Assembly (NCBI GenBank): GCA_964510225.1
Contig: CAZEAN010000004.1
Coordinates: 35,556 to 99,555, forward strand
DNA from: CAZEAN01 sp964510225
Lineage (GTDB): Bacteria > Planctomycetota > Planctomycetia > Isosphaerales > Isosphaeraceae
DNA: 64,000 nucleotides
Direction: 5' to 3'
A program made the translations under genes and the position numbers. The notes below the pieces were generated by a model. It ran no database searches and was not told the DNA's origin. It saw nothing but the letters and a program-made list of their open reading frames with translations. Below are positions 17,864-25,911 of this stretch, piece after piece (positions within the stretch are counted from its first letter, which is position 1; each line of letters starts with the position of its first letter).

Positions 17864-18985
17864 TCAGGGAACGAATCCACGCTCAACTGCCTCATCGATC
17901 TGTTCGTCACTCGGGAACCCGAACGCAACCAGATCAAGCACTAACGCCGCTGCCGCAGAAGCCCGTCGGATTGCGATCTCAACGACCTCAGAATCGGCAA
18001 CGCCCCCGGACCAGCCCTCTTGAATCAGTGTTGCGACAAGCGTTGCGGCATACGCTTCGCCCGCCCGATTGGTGTCGCGTGGCGGTCGTTCTCGGGGAAA
18101 GGAGTCGACTCGAAGAGTCTTGACGGAGTCGTCCAGAGACCGCAAGAACACTGAAGCGCCTTGGGGTCCATCCGTCACCGAGATCATCGGAATCGCTCGC
18201 TTGAGACGCGGATGGTCGTTGAGTAATTCCCATTCGCCCCGATTGAGACAGAGGAGGTTGATCCAATCGGACTCAGCAAACTGGTAGATGAAGCCGTCAC
18301 GGAGGTTCCGCGCATTCGGTGCAAAGAGGCGGAGCGATTGTTCCGCCGACTTCAGAGCGATCGCGGTGAGGTCGTTCGGCCAGCCAGCGACGACCCGGAG
18401 CCGTTCACGACCACTCCAAAACGCATCGGAGGAACCAAGATCGACCTTATCGAGACATCCTCGGAAGCCAATTGCAAGTTTGTCGCCATGAGGCCCACTA
18501 CTGATCAAGAGCGTCGAATCTGAGGGCTTCCCGTGGACATAGCTGATGGTGGCGCGGAGATCTGCCTGCTTGATTAATTCCTGGACCTTCTGAGTCGATC
18601 GCTCGGCCTGATCGCCGAGAATTGCATGGAGATCGCCGTCGAGTGCTTTCGCAAACCCCGCCCCCATCCCGCCGAGATCTTCGGTGATTGACAACGCGGT
18701 GAGGTGCTGCCTGAGATCCAGAGACCCTCGATCGCTCAGACTCCCTTCGATCTCAATGAATCCTGAGGGAATCGCGACGCCGGGACGCCCCTCGAAGATC
18801 AAATGACGACCGGTTTCGTCAGCGATCGTCAGCGATCCACCCGCGATCGGAGCGTCGAGCTGACCTGACAAAACCCGGGCACTCCGATCAACCGTTGTTT
18901 CCAGCTCAGGCGGCAACAGGGGGCCGTCGACCCGAAGAACATAGTCCAAATAAACCGGTCCGTAGACACTCGTTCTATCAATCAT
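17864..18985 (-). CDS. PfkB-family carbohydrate kinase-like protein with altered active-site motif
   Basis: A 373-residue protein with the ribokinase/PfkB fold. The N-terminal signature region reads DLGGMGAGFAKALDGDLHAILG (the GGxxxNxA motif with changes). The C-terminal motif that normally reads DTTGAGDAF is RDTNRAGEAYAATLV here: the second Gly of the anion hole is Arg and the catalytic base Asp is Glu. Intermediate sequence (VSVTDGPQGASVFL) keeps the usual 'T-x-G-x-x-G' ATP loop. It may phosphorylate a nucleoside or sugar with altered efficiency, or have lost activity. It stands between a hypothetical gene and the cytochrome operon, with no sugar-pathway neighbour. Confidence 0.75.
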   Translation of the reverse strand: MIDRTSVYGPVYLDYVLRVDGPLLPPELETTVDRSARVLSGQLDAPIAGGSLTIADETGRHLIFEGRPGVAIPSGFIEIEGSLSDRGSLDLRQHLTALSITEDLGGMGAGFAKALDGDLHAILGDQAERSTQKVQELIKQADLRATISYVHGKPSDSTLLISSGPHGDKLAIGFRGCLDKVDLGSSDAFWSGRERLRVVAGWPNDLTAIALKSAEQSLRLFAPNARNLRDGFIYQFAESDWINLLCLNRGEWELLNDHPRLKRAIPMISVTDGPQGASVFLRSLDDSVKTLRVDSFPRERPPRDTNRAGEAYAATLVATLIQEGWSGGVADSEVVEIAIRRASAAAALVLDLVAFGFPSDEQIDEAVERGFVP

Positions 18986-19239
18986 CGTTGCCTGGGTTTC
19001 CCAAGTTCGGAGCGTCGGACTTATGTTGAAGGGGAGATGGTGTCGGTGTCAAGGTCTCCGACTACGTCAATAGTGGGAGCAGCCGCGCTTGGTGGGCAAA
19101 GCTAGAATCTGGCACTAACGTGATAAAGCTCTCGAACTCCAAACAGAGAGTCAACATCATTGTAAAAGCCTGCTTGGCTGGGCCATCAGAATCATACGGC
19201 CAACTGGAGTACTTCGCTAAAGCAGTTGGTACGGGTCAA

Positions 19240-20220
19240 TTAATAAGAGTTCTCACCCAGAAGGTTGCCATCGATGGTCATCCCGTAGGTGTTATATTTG
19301 CTGGTGTGGAAAGCAGCACGAGTCTCATCGACGTCTCCGTTATAGCGCGGATCTTGGGGGCGTTCGTGCGAGTTGATGTAAATGGCAACATCCCAGGCTT
19401 GCTGATCGGTGAGCACGTTCTGGAGCCCGAAGGGCATGTTTCTCTTGATAAAAGCCGCAGCTTTGTCAGGTTGGTGCATGCCTGCGCCCCAATTAAAGCT
19501 CTGAGGCCCCCAGAGTGGAGGAAAAATCCAGCCTGCCATCTCAGTGTGGTGGAGACCACCACCATCGTCACTGTGGCAGACCGCACACCAATTCCTGTAG
19601 ACCGCCTCACCACGGAAAAAGTCTGGCTCCTCTTGGGGATCGGGAAGAGAGTAGAAACCTGCACCCGCAAGCTTTGCCCCCACCGGTGCGCCCTGAGATA
19701 GCCATGAGAAGTAGGCAAGGTAGGATTTCATGAGTTCGCTGTCCGCTTCGGGAGGAGTGCCATCCATCGAATAGCGGAAGCATCCCTGTACCCGCATCTC
19801 CATTGTGTTTACTTGTTTGTTCTTTCCTCGGTATTTCGGATAGACCGGATAGGCACCCCACATAGGTGCGGCGCCCGCGCAGCGGCCAGCATCGAGGTGG
19901 CAGTTGGAGCATGCAAGCTCATTACCCACATAGTTTCGTGCGTAGACTGAAGGGTACATGAAGGCCTGCATGCCGTCCCGGACCAGCTCACCGAACTCGC
20001 CCTCGGGGATATCGACATCACGAGGTGGCGTGAAAAGAACACCCTCGCCGGGATGCGGGTGATCGTCCCAGACCGTACTCCAAGCTTCGTCGACGTTGGT
20101 GTGGTCTCGTTCGGGGCTGACAGAAGCGACTTTCTGGGCCGAGGCCAGAAGACAGACTGCGATGAGAGGTACGATTATTAGGGCTGTCAGAATCGATGTG
20201 TTCAAGTTAAGGCGAGGCAT
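19240..20220 (-). CDS. tsdA: TsdA-type di-haem thiosulfate dehydrogenase
   Basis: Periplasmic di-haem cytochrome expected to couple two thiosulfates to tetrathionate, or the reverse. A signal sequence (residues 10-28) precedes haem site 1, C104-x2-C107-H108 in GNELACSNCHLDAG, and haem site 2, C212-x2-C215-H216. Between them lie TsdA hallmarks: WGAYPVYPKYRGKN and MRVQGCFRYSMDG, whose Cys147 matches the cysteine that ligates the catalytic haem in characterised TsdA. The protein (326 residues) is longer than usual because of a C-terminal extension after residue 290. ATG 20220 follows ACGGAGAC and lies 16 bases after the upstream cytochrome stop. Last gene of the oxidase operon, so electrons would flow to the cbb3-type oxidase. 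Confidence 0.8.
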   Translation of the reverse strand: MPRLNLNTSILTALIIVPLIAVCLLASAQKVASVSPERDHTNVDEAWSTVWDDHPHPGEGVLFTPPRDVDIPEGEFGELVRDGMQAFMYPSVYARNYVGNELACSNCHLDAGRCAGAAPMWGAYPVYPKYRGKNKQVNTMEMRVQGCFRYSMDGTPPEADSELMKSYLAYFSWLSQGAPVGAKLAGAGFYSLPDPQEEPDFFRGEAVYRNWCAVCHSDDGGGLHHTEMAGWIFPPLWGPQSFNWGAGMHQPDKAAAFIKRNMPFGLQNVLTDQQAWDVAIYINSHERPQDPRYNGDVDETRAAFHTSKYNTYGMTIDGNLLGENSY

Positions 20221-20236
20221 GAGTAACTTGTCTCCG

Positions 20237-21421
20237 TTAGTCGAGATTCGCATCTGTCTGTAAATTAGGGAGATGGGAAAAGTAGGCGGCAACGGCGTTA
20301 ATCTCTCCGTCGGAGAGTCCACGGGCAACTGGACGCATCAGGCCTCGCCAGGAGTTTTGTCGCACTTGGTCCTGCCAATTCCTTAACTGACTTGCGAGGT
20401 AGTCAGTCCACTGACCGGCCAAGTATGGAAAGTTCGGGCCGGCGCCACGCCCATCGGCACCGTGGCAACCTGAGCACCGGGCAACACCTATATCCTGAAT
20501 CCCGCGTTCCGCGATCTCTTTGCCTCGGTCGAGCAAGTCCTCCGTAGCCTCTCGACGCAACGGATAGGGGGGCGAAAGACGCTCTATGTAGGACGCAATG
20601 TCAATCCGATCCTGCTGGGACAGAGACTTCGCCATCGACAGCATTTGGGCGTTGTCGCGCCATCCCTCGTCGAAAGAGATGAGCTGGCGGTAGATATAGC
20701 GACGGTTTTGACCGGCGAGTCGCGGATAGACGCCTTGTTCACCAAGCGTTACCTTTTCCTGGACTGTGCCTTGGCCTTGGGAACCATGACAGCCCGAGCA
20801 TTTCGCGGCAAAAAGCTCGGCCCCGCGTATCAGATCGGCCTCTGTATTGCCAATCGATATGATCTCTAAGAAATCTCCCTCCGCTAATACGAGGTGCTGC
20901 GGGTGTGGGGATCGCCTCACGCCAGAGTCGCTGCCCTCGGATAGCCCTGAATTAAGCGGGATTGCCGGTGTTGAATCAAGTTCATCCCCAGTAAGATCCG
21001 CCACCTTCTGCGCCTGCTCGATGTAGGAGCGATGGCGCAGTGGGTCGGTCACGAGGAAGGCAGCACAAGCAAGGACAACGAGGGCCGCAAAGAAACCGAA
21101 GAACAGAGGGATGCCACGGTGGGTTTCCATAGCAAGAGGATCAAACTTGCCCTCGATCCCAGCCTCGGAGGCATTGACCAACAGTTTCAGAGTACCCCGG
21201 ACTTCGTCGCCCGGGCCGAGACCCACCACGGCAATACCCGGACCGTTGCGGACGGTGAATGTCATGATCCGCTGGCCGGTAACCTTCTCAGCTTCGACTG
21301 TCACGATCCGAAGCTTGTGGACTCCGTCAGCCAGTCCCGTCGTATCGAAGTCGAACTCTTCACCGTTCTTGACCACTTTGAACGGGGAGGTGTCCTCGTC
21401 GAGATAGAGTTGCATCTGCAT
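20237..21421 (-). CDS. membrane di-haem cytochrome c with N-terminal Ig-like domain (CcoP-position)
   Basis: A 394-residue protein. Residues 1-95 form a small beta-sandwich-like domain (VKNGEEFDFDTTGLADGVHK, TFTVRNGPGIAVVGLGPGDE) with no signal peptide, followed by one membrane span (about 103-123) and two cytochrome c4-like haem domains with CSGCH at 208 and CSGCH at 316. The topology places the Ig-like part in the cytoplasm and both haems outside. It sits where ccoP would be in a cbb3 operon and probably takes over that electron-entry role. ATG 21421 is chosen because GGAGGACGG precedes it at nine bases; a start at 21457 would lack that. Lies 170 bases after ccoO and 16 before tsdA. Confidence 0.82.
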   Translation of the reverse strand: MQMQLYLDEDTSPFKVVKNGEEFDFDTTGLADGVHKLRIVTVEAEKVTGQRIMTFTVRNGPGIAVVGLGPGDEVRGTLKLLVNASEAGIEGKFDPLAMETHRGIPLFFGFFAALVVLACAAFLVTDPLRHRSYIEQAQKVADLTGDELDSTPAIPLNSGLSEGSDSGVRRSPHPQHLVLAEGDFLEIISIGNTEADLIRGAELFAAKCSGCHGSQGQGTVQEKVTLGEQGVYPRLAGQNRRYIYRQLISFDEGWRDNAQMLSMAKSLSQQDRIDIASYIERLSPPYPLRREATEDLLDRGKEIAERGIQDIGVARCSGCHGADGRGAGPNFPYLAGQWTDYLASQLRNWQDQVRQNSWRGLMRPVARGLSDGEINAVAAYFSHLPNLQTDANLD

Positions 21422-21591
21422 ACAAACCGTCCTCCGAAGTCTACTCTTCAAGCCCATGATGCCGTTCCATACTTGACCTAGAGCCCCTCAAGTAACTCAA
21501 CCGGGTTTCCCAATTCGCAGATTGCCCCTAGGGTTAATCAGGGCCAGCCGATAGTAACGTGATATCACGATTACTGGGGAGCAGCTATCTG

Positions 21592-22185
21592 CTATTCCTG
21601 CGTTAATGAACGGAGATAAGAGACCAGATCTACAGTCTCTTGCCTCGGTACTGCCACAAGGCCCTCAGGGAGAAACTCTTCGGAGAAAGCCGCAGCGTAG
21701 ATACCGTATTGATGGTTTGTGGCTTCCTCTGTCGTCATCACCTCGAACATCCAGGGAAATGAGGGCATGATGCTCTCAGGTACCATGCTACGTGGATTGT
21801 AGAGGTGCATGAAATTCCACATCCAGCTTGGCTCGCGTTTGCCCACATTCGATAGATCGGGGCCCGTTCGCTGAGTACCCGGAACTGGTGGGTGATCTCC
21901 GGCATAGTCGGCCGCAGTGTGAGCCCGGCCGTAGGGTGCGTCAGTAAACGTCGCTCGGATTGATTGTGAATGGCAGTAGCCGCAGCCCTCAGAGAGATAG
22001 ACGTTCCTACCGCGCAAGACAATTGGTTCAACAGGCTCGAGTGTGGCGATCGTCGCCATCGTCTCACTCCGAAGCTTGATCGCAGGACCGACGGCGACGA
22101 TCCAACTCAGGACGAAGAACGTCGTGCCTACCACAACCACGAGGACAACAGGGCGAGTGTGGAAGATCTGATTGAGATTGGGCAT
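21592..22185 (-). CDS. ccoO: cbb3-type cytochrome c oxidase subunit II
   Basis: Mono-haem membrane-anchored cytochrome c subunit of cbb3 oxidase. The 197-residue protein has an N-terminal anchor helix (residues 12-33), the haem motif C68-x2-C71-H72 in YLSEGCGYCHSQSIRATF, and the family block RTGPDLSNVGKR followed by HLYNPRSMVPESIMPSFPW, which holds the axial Met. All are typical of CcoO. It begins 22 bases after the ccoN stop codon, so the two are cotranscribed. Passes electrons to the CcoN binuclear centre. Confidence 0.93.
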   Translation of the reverse strand: MPNLNQIFHTRPVVLVVVVGTTFFVLSWIVAVGPAIKLRSETMATIATLEPVEPIVLRGRNVYLSEGCGYCHSQSIRATFTDAPYGRAHTAADYAGDHPPVPGTQRTGPDLSNVGKREPSWMWNFMHLYNPRSMVPESIMPSFPWMFEVMTTEEATNHQYGIYAAAFSEEFLPEGLVAVPRQETVDLVSYLRSLTQE

Positions 22186-22207
22186 GCCACCGTTAAACTA
22201 CAGGATT

Positions 22208-23608
22208 TCAGGAAGGAACTGAGCTTGAAGAACAGTCTGGTGTCGTCAGGGCGATATCAACCTCGCTCTGTTTACCAGCTAAGTGTTTGGTAGGGCGTAA
22301 CCGGTAAACTGCCCAGAGGAAAAGTAGGTGGCTTGCAGCCATCAGAGAGCCGCCAATGAGTCGCGACAACATGTACGGCTGGATGCCTTTCAAACTCTCC
22401 ACGAAGGGAAGATCTTCAGACCAACGGAGGCCCTGAATCGTACCGGAGATCGTCATCGAAACAAAGTAAATCGTAATGCCAACGAGCGCGAGCCAGAAAT
22501 GCCACTGGATCGTTACGCGAAGGTCACTGCGTTCCAAGACTTCCGTCAGCCCAGGTAGCAGGGCATAGACTGCACCGAAGGCAAAAAATGACGCAAATCC
22601 GTAGGCGGCCCAGTGAGCGTGAGCAACGGTGTAGTGCGTGAAGTGGATGAAGTGGTTGAAGTCGTGCAACCCTTGGAGGCCACCTTGTAGTGAAGCAAGG
22701 CCGTAAGTAAGTGTGCCGGCGAGGATGAACCATGACGCCGGTTCGCGACGCATCAACGCCCAAGACCCGTTCATCGTCAGTGTAAAGTTAAAAACGGTGG
22801 ACCAAACAGGGATCATCATCCCAATACCCAAAAGTGCAGCGACCGACACAAGCCACCAGGGCACCGGTGAGAGGACAAAATGATGCGCTCCGACCATCGT
22901 GTAGAGAACTACGTTTGTCCAAAACGTCAGCACGCCAAGGGAGTAGGAATAGATTGGCTTATGCAAAAGCCGAGGCAACGCCCAGTACATGATCCCAATC
23001 GCCAGCGGTGTGAACCAAAGGCCCAGCACGTCGTGCATGTAGTAGCCCTGGATCACGAGGCTCTCGACGCCGTGATCAAACCAGGGAAGGTAGGAAATCA
23101 CATAGAGGATGGGCAGCCAAATGTAAGCGCCAAGAATAAACCAATTAGAAATGTACATTTCTTCGACGTTGCGATTCATTAGTGTTTTAAGAACATTCAC
23201 ACCTTGGCACAACACTCCGAACGCCATTACCACAGCGATCGGAGTCACCCACTCCCGGTACTCTAGAGGGCCGCGTGTGACCCCAACGCTCAGTGTGACC
23301 CACCCAAGGGCGAGTGCAAGGTTTACGCACGAGAAGCCGATCCAGGCCAGACGAGGAGACCAGAGTGGGCGCTGGGAGCTACGGCTCACCACAAGATAAG
23401 CAAGACCCATGAATGCCAGCGTCAACCAACCCAAAAGCACGCTGCCGGTATGGACCGGACGGATGCGCCCGAACGAGAAGATCGGATGGGTCAAGAAGTC
23501 AGGGACTAGGAGCTTTGCCGAAAGAATCACGCCGTAGATTGAAGCAAGAACCAACCAAATGGCTGCCGCCGCGATGTGCATATAGATCACGCGTACAGTA
23601 CTTGCCAT
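22208..23608 (-). CDS. ccoN: cbb3-type cytochrome c oxidase subunit I
   Basis: Catalytic haem-copper subunit reducing oxygen, 466 residues with about twelve membrane spans. Ligand positions are recognisable: low-spin haem His in RPVHTGSVLLGWLTLAF, the CuB His in YYMHDVLGLWFTP, the paired His in LYTMVGAHHFVLSP with the preceding Tyr that fits the cross-linked helix VII tyrosine of cbb3 oxidases, and the two haem His in VAHAHWAAYGF. The linked ccoO and that tyrosine argue for an oxidase and against NorB nitric oxide reductase. ATG 23608 lies 43 bases after the upstream gene stop; a longer frame to 23692 would overlap that gene. Confidence 0.92.
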   Translation of the reverse strand: MASTVRVIYMHIAAAAIWLVLASIYGVILSAKLLVPDFLTHPIFSFGRIRPVHTGSVLLGWLTLAFMGLAYLVVSRSSQRPLWSPRLAWIGFSCVNLALALGWVTLSVGVTRGPLEYREWVTPIAVVMAFGVLCQGVNVLKTLMNRNVEEMYISNWFILGAYIWLPILYVISYLPWFDHGVESLVIQGYYMHDVLGLWFTPLAIGIMYWALPRLLHKPIYSYSLGVLTFWTNVVLYTMVGAHHFVLSPVPWWLVSVAALLGIGMMIPVWSTVFNFTLTMNGSWALMRREPASWFILAGTLTYGLASLQGGLQGLHDFNHFIHFTHYTVAHAHWAAYGFASFFAFGAVYALLPGLTEVLERSDLRVTIQWHFWLALVGITIYFVSMTISGTIQGLRWSEDLPFVESLKGIQPYMLSRLIGGSLMAASHLLFLWAVYRLRPTKHLAGKQSEVDIALTTPDCSSSSVPS

Positions 23609-23651
23609 TCTGTTTCCCAGGGTCCCAATCGAGGAGCTGCGGACGTTGTGA

Positions 23652-24323
23652 TTATCCAGCGTAACAGTAAGTGCAGCCAGCTTCCTGGGCACGATTCACA
23701 GCGAACACACCGGAAGGCGCCAAGAATACACCCTCGAATAGCCCGTTGAGGAATTCCTTCCTCGCCTGCTCTAGGGTGACTCCGATCTTCTCCGCAGTCT
23801 TCGCGCTCACAACCTTCAACGCGAGGTTGCAGGCGACCATGACCACGCCACGTTCGGCGATCATTCGTTCATAAGTAAGCCCTGGTCGTAATGGCACGTT
23901 ATTGTAGAAGGGATTGCGTAATGCTGGTGCGTTGGTCTCTGGATCCACCACGCCAATCACTTCGCCGATAGGGTACTTTGCCCAAATCGCGTCGTTGAGT
24001 AAGAGCGGCATCGCGAAGTGTCGCATTACGACGACAGCACACAGATCCTTGTCGGTGAGATGATCAATCTCTTCGGTCGTATCGAGGTAATTGAGCGCGA
24101 ACGCAGGTCCCCATCCCTCACTGGGCATCACTGAGTCAAACACCTGCTTGTGTTTGCCAGCGATCTTAGCGACCCACTCGTCACCAATGGTCGGTGGGCT
24201 TTCAAGGTCAGGACTTGTTCCAACACCGGCATGAGACAATCGAGAGGAGGCGAGAGCTGTCGCTCCAGCAGCGATGCCACCAATGAAACCGCGGCGTCCG
24301 CTGCCTAGCGAGTGATATTGCAT
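23652..24323 (-). CDS. Tat-exported DsrE-like protein
   Basis: A 223-residue protein starting with a twin-arginine signal (GSGRRGFIGGIAAGATALAS). The mature part has alternating strand/helix pattern with VVVMRHFAMPLLLNDAIWAK, VMVACNLALKVVSAKTAEKI and a C-terminal FAVNRAQEAGCTYCYAG, resembling the DsrE/DsrF sulfur-carrier fold in which a Cys follows the fourth strand. DsrE-type proteins handle persulfide sulfur, which would suit a thiosulfate-linked operon. It is first in the cluster, 43 bases before ccoN. The family call is from fold-like pattern and context only; a haem or copper role is also conceivable. The three cysteines near residues 165 and 217-220 deserve attention. Confidence 0.6.
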   Translation of the reverse strand: MQYHSLGSGRRGFIGGIAAGATALASSRLSHAGVGTSPDLESPPTIGDEWVAKIAGKHKQVFDSVMPSEGWGPAFALNYLDTTEEIDHLTDKDLCAVVVMRHFAMPLLLNDAIWAKYPIGEVIGVVDPETNAPALRNPFYNNVPLRPGLTYERMIAERGVVMVACNLALKVVSAKTAEKIGVTLEQARKEFLNGLFEGVFLAPSGVFAVNRAQEAGCTYCYAG

Positions 24324-24468
24324 CGAGGGAATCCTGATCAGAGTGTTCGAGCACTGAGGCCGGCAGAACACCTGCGGGTGTTGTTAGGGCTGGGCGAATC
24401 GGGCTGACCGCCTCAGACTATCACCAGACCCGAATCCAATCCAGAGTCAGCTCGGTTCCGAGATACCG

Positions 24469-25437
24469 ATGAACCGTTTCCGCTTGTGGAGGCTCCATGA
24501 TTATAATGATCTGTTTCGGAATGTTCGCAATGCAACGCAGCTGAGCTTTGAGGAGTCCGTCGTGTCCGAGCTTGAGGGACCGGAGTCACTGGACCACCCG
24601 GTCGATAATGCGCCGGTCCGATCGTTTACGCACAACGGTCTTACCATCGAGGGGTATTCTCGGGCAGCGGTGCAAACATATTGGCGAATCCCAGAGATGA
24701 AGCTCGGGTTCGATCTCGGCGTCCAACCCTGGAGCTTCATGGCAACGCCCAACTGGTTTGTTTCACACGCCCATCTTGACCATCTTGCCGCATTGCCTGT
24801 CTACGTCTCACGGCGGCGGATGATGAAGATGGAGCCGCCAACCATCTACATGCCGTCGGAGGCGGTTGATGCCTCGCACGCGATGCTCCGGGCAGTCCAG
24901 CGACTCGATCGGGGCCCCTTGCCGGCCAAGATTATCGGGGTCGAACCAGGTCAGGAAATCGAACTTTCACGAGAGTTGGTAGTCACGGCGATTCCGACCA
25001 AACACACGATTGATGCGCTTGGGTTCATTGTCTGGGAGCGTCGGAAGAAGCTGAAGCCCGAGTACCACCATTGCAGCGGCCCCGAAATCCGTGACCTCCG
25101 CCTCTCCGGTGTCGAAGTTTCTAAAGAGATCCGACTCCCGCGTCTCGCCTATCTCGGTGACACCGCCCCTCCTGGCCTCGACCGCAATCCTGAAGCCTTC
25201 GAGGCTGAGATCCTGATTCTTGAAATGACCTTTGTCGCGAAGACGGAGCGCCCTGAAAAGATTCACAAGTACGGGCACATGCATCTCGATGACTTCCTCG
25301 ATCGCGCTGATCAGTTCAAGAATGACTGGATCATCGCCTCTCACTTCAGTACGCGACTCCATCCCGATTTGATCCAGCGGATCGTGAGCAAAGCCCTACC
25401 CGACCAACTCAGGGAACGTTTAAAGATTTGGCTCTAA
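24469..25437 (+). CDS. RNase Z-like metallo-beta-lactamase-fold hydrolase
   Basis: A 322-residue MBL-fold protein with the zinc motif HAHLDHLAALP near residue 101, the later RLAYLGDTAPPG strand (Asp ligand) and the C-terminal IIASHFSTR His, in the spacing of RNase Z and its homologues. It also keeps the ELVVTAIPTKHTIDALGF histidine segment typical of the tRNase Z group. tRNA 3' processing is therefore plausible, though a non-tRNA hydrolase role is possible because the N-terminal 60 residues are unlike RNase Z. Divergent from the DsrE/cbb3 operon; convergent with the Rieske gene. Confidence 0.78.
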   Translation: MNRFRLWRLHDYNDLFRNVRNATQLSFEESVVSELEGPESLDHPVDNAPVRSFTHNGLTIEGYSRAAVQTYWRIPEMKLGFDLGVQPWSFMATPNWFVSHAHLDHLAALPVYVSRRRMMKMEPPTIYMPSEAVDASHAMLRAVQRLDRGPLPAKIIGVEPGQEIELSRELVVTAIPTKHTIDALGFIVWERRKKLKPEYHHCSGPEIRDLRLSGVEVSKEIRLPRLAYLGDTAPPGLDRNPEAFEAEILILEMTFVAKTERPEKIHKYGHMHLDDFLDRADQFKNDWIIASHFSTRLHPDLIQRIVSKALPDQLRERLKIWL

Positions 25438-25456
25438 CGCTCCGAACTTGAGTAAA

Positions 25457-25786
25457 TTACGCAACGGATCCCGGATCGGAGCCCAGTCGGATCTCAATCT
25501 TGCCGTCGATCACCGTACAATGATAGTGCGAGACGTCGGGTCCATCACCGTCGAGTCGCCGCCCATCGGTCAATCGAAACCGCCAACGATGGAGCGGGCA
25601 GACCACCGCGCCGTCCTCAATCCAACCGCTCGACAATGAGCCACCGGCATGAGGACACCGATCATCGATGCCTTGATACGTTCCATTGTCGTTAAAGAGC
25701 GCAATCTGACGCCCCGCGACTTCAATAAGCTTGCCACGCCCTACCGGGATCGCGCCGATCCCAGAGCTTCCCGCCGGCTCTGGCAT
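25457..25786 (-). CDS. Rieske [2Fe-2S] ferredoxin-like protein
   Basis: A 109-residue soluble Rieske protein. The two cluster motifs are CPHAGGSL near residue 44 and CPLHRWRFRL near residue 63, giving the C-x-H...C-x2-H ligand set. It resembles NirD-type small subunits and Rieske ferredoxins of dioxygenase systems. No oxygenase or nitrite reductase partner is adjacent: it lies convergent to the RNase Z-like gene and divergent from the NHL-repeat gene. Electron transfer is the safe call; the partner is unknown. Confidence 0.88.
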   Translation of the reverse strand: MPEPAGSSGIGAIPVGRGKLIEVAGRQIALFNDNGTYQGIDDRCPHAGGSLSSGWIEDGAVVCPLHRWRFRLTDGRRLDGDGPDVSHYHCTVIDGKIEIRLGSDPGSVA

Positions 25787-25911
25787 TCTTGAAGACTCCC
25801 TGATGTGACTTGATCAGACTGTCCAAGAATAACGAATGATTTCGGACTTGCTCCCCGGGTGCGCGGTTCGTTATCTTTATTTTAGTGACAACAATTGTAT
25901 TAAAGAGCAGG

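Noticed and set aside
22208..23608. NorB nitric oxide reductase as an alternative for the oxidase subunit
   Set aside because: The adjacent ccoO and the tyrosine before the paired His of helix VII favour a cbb3 oxidase.
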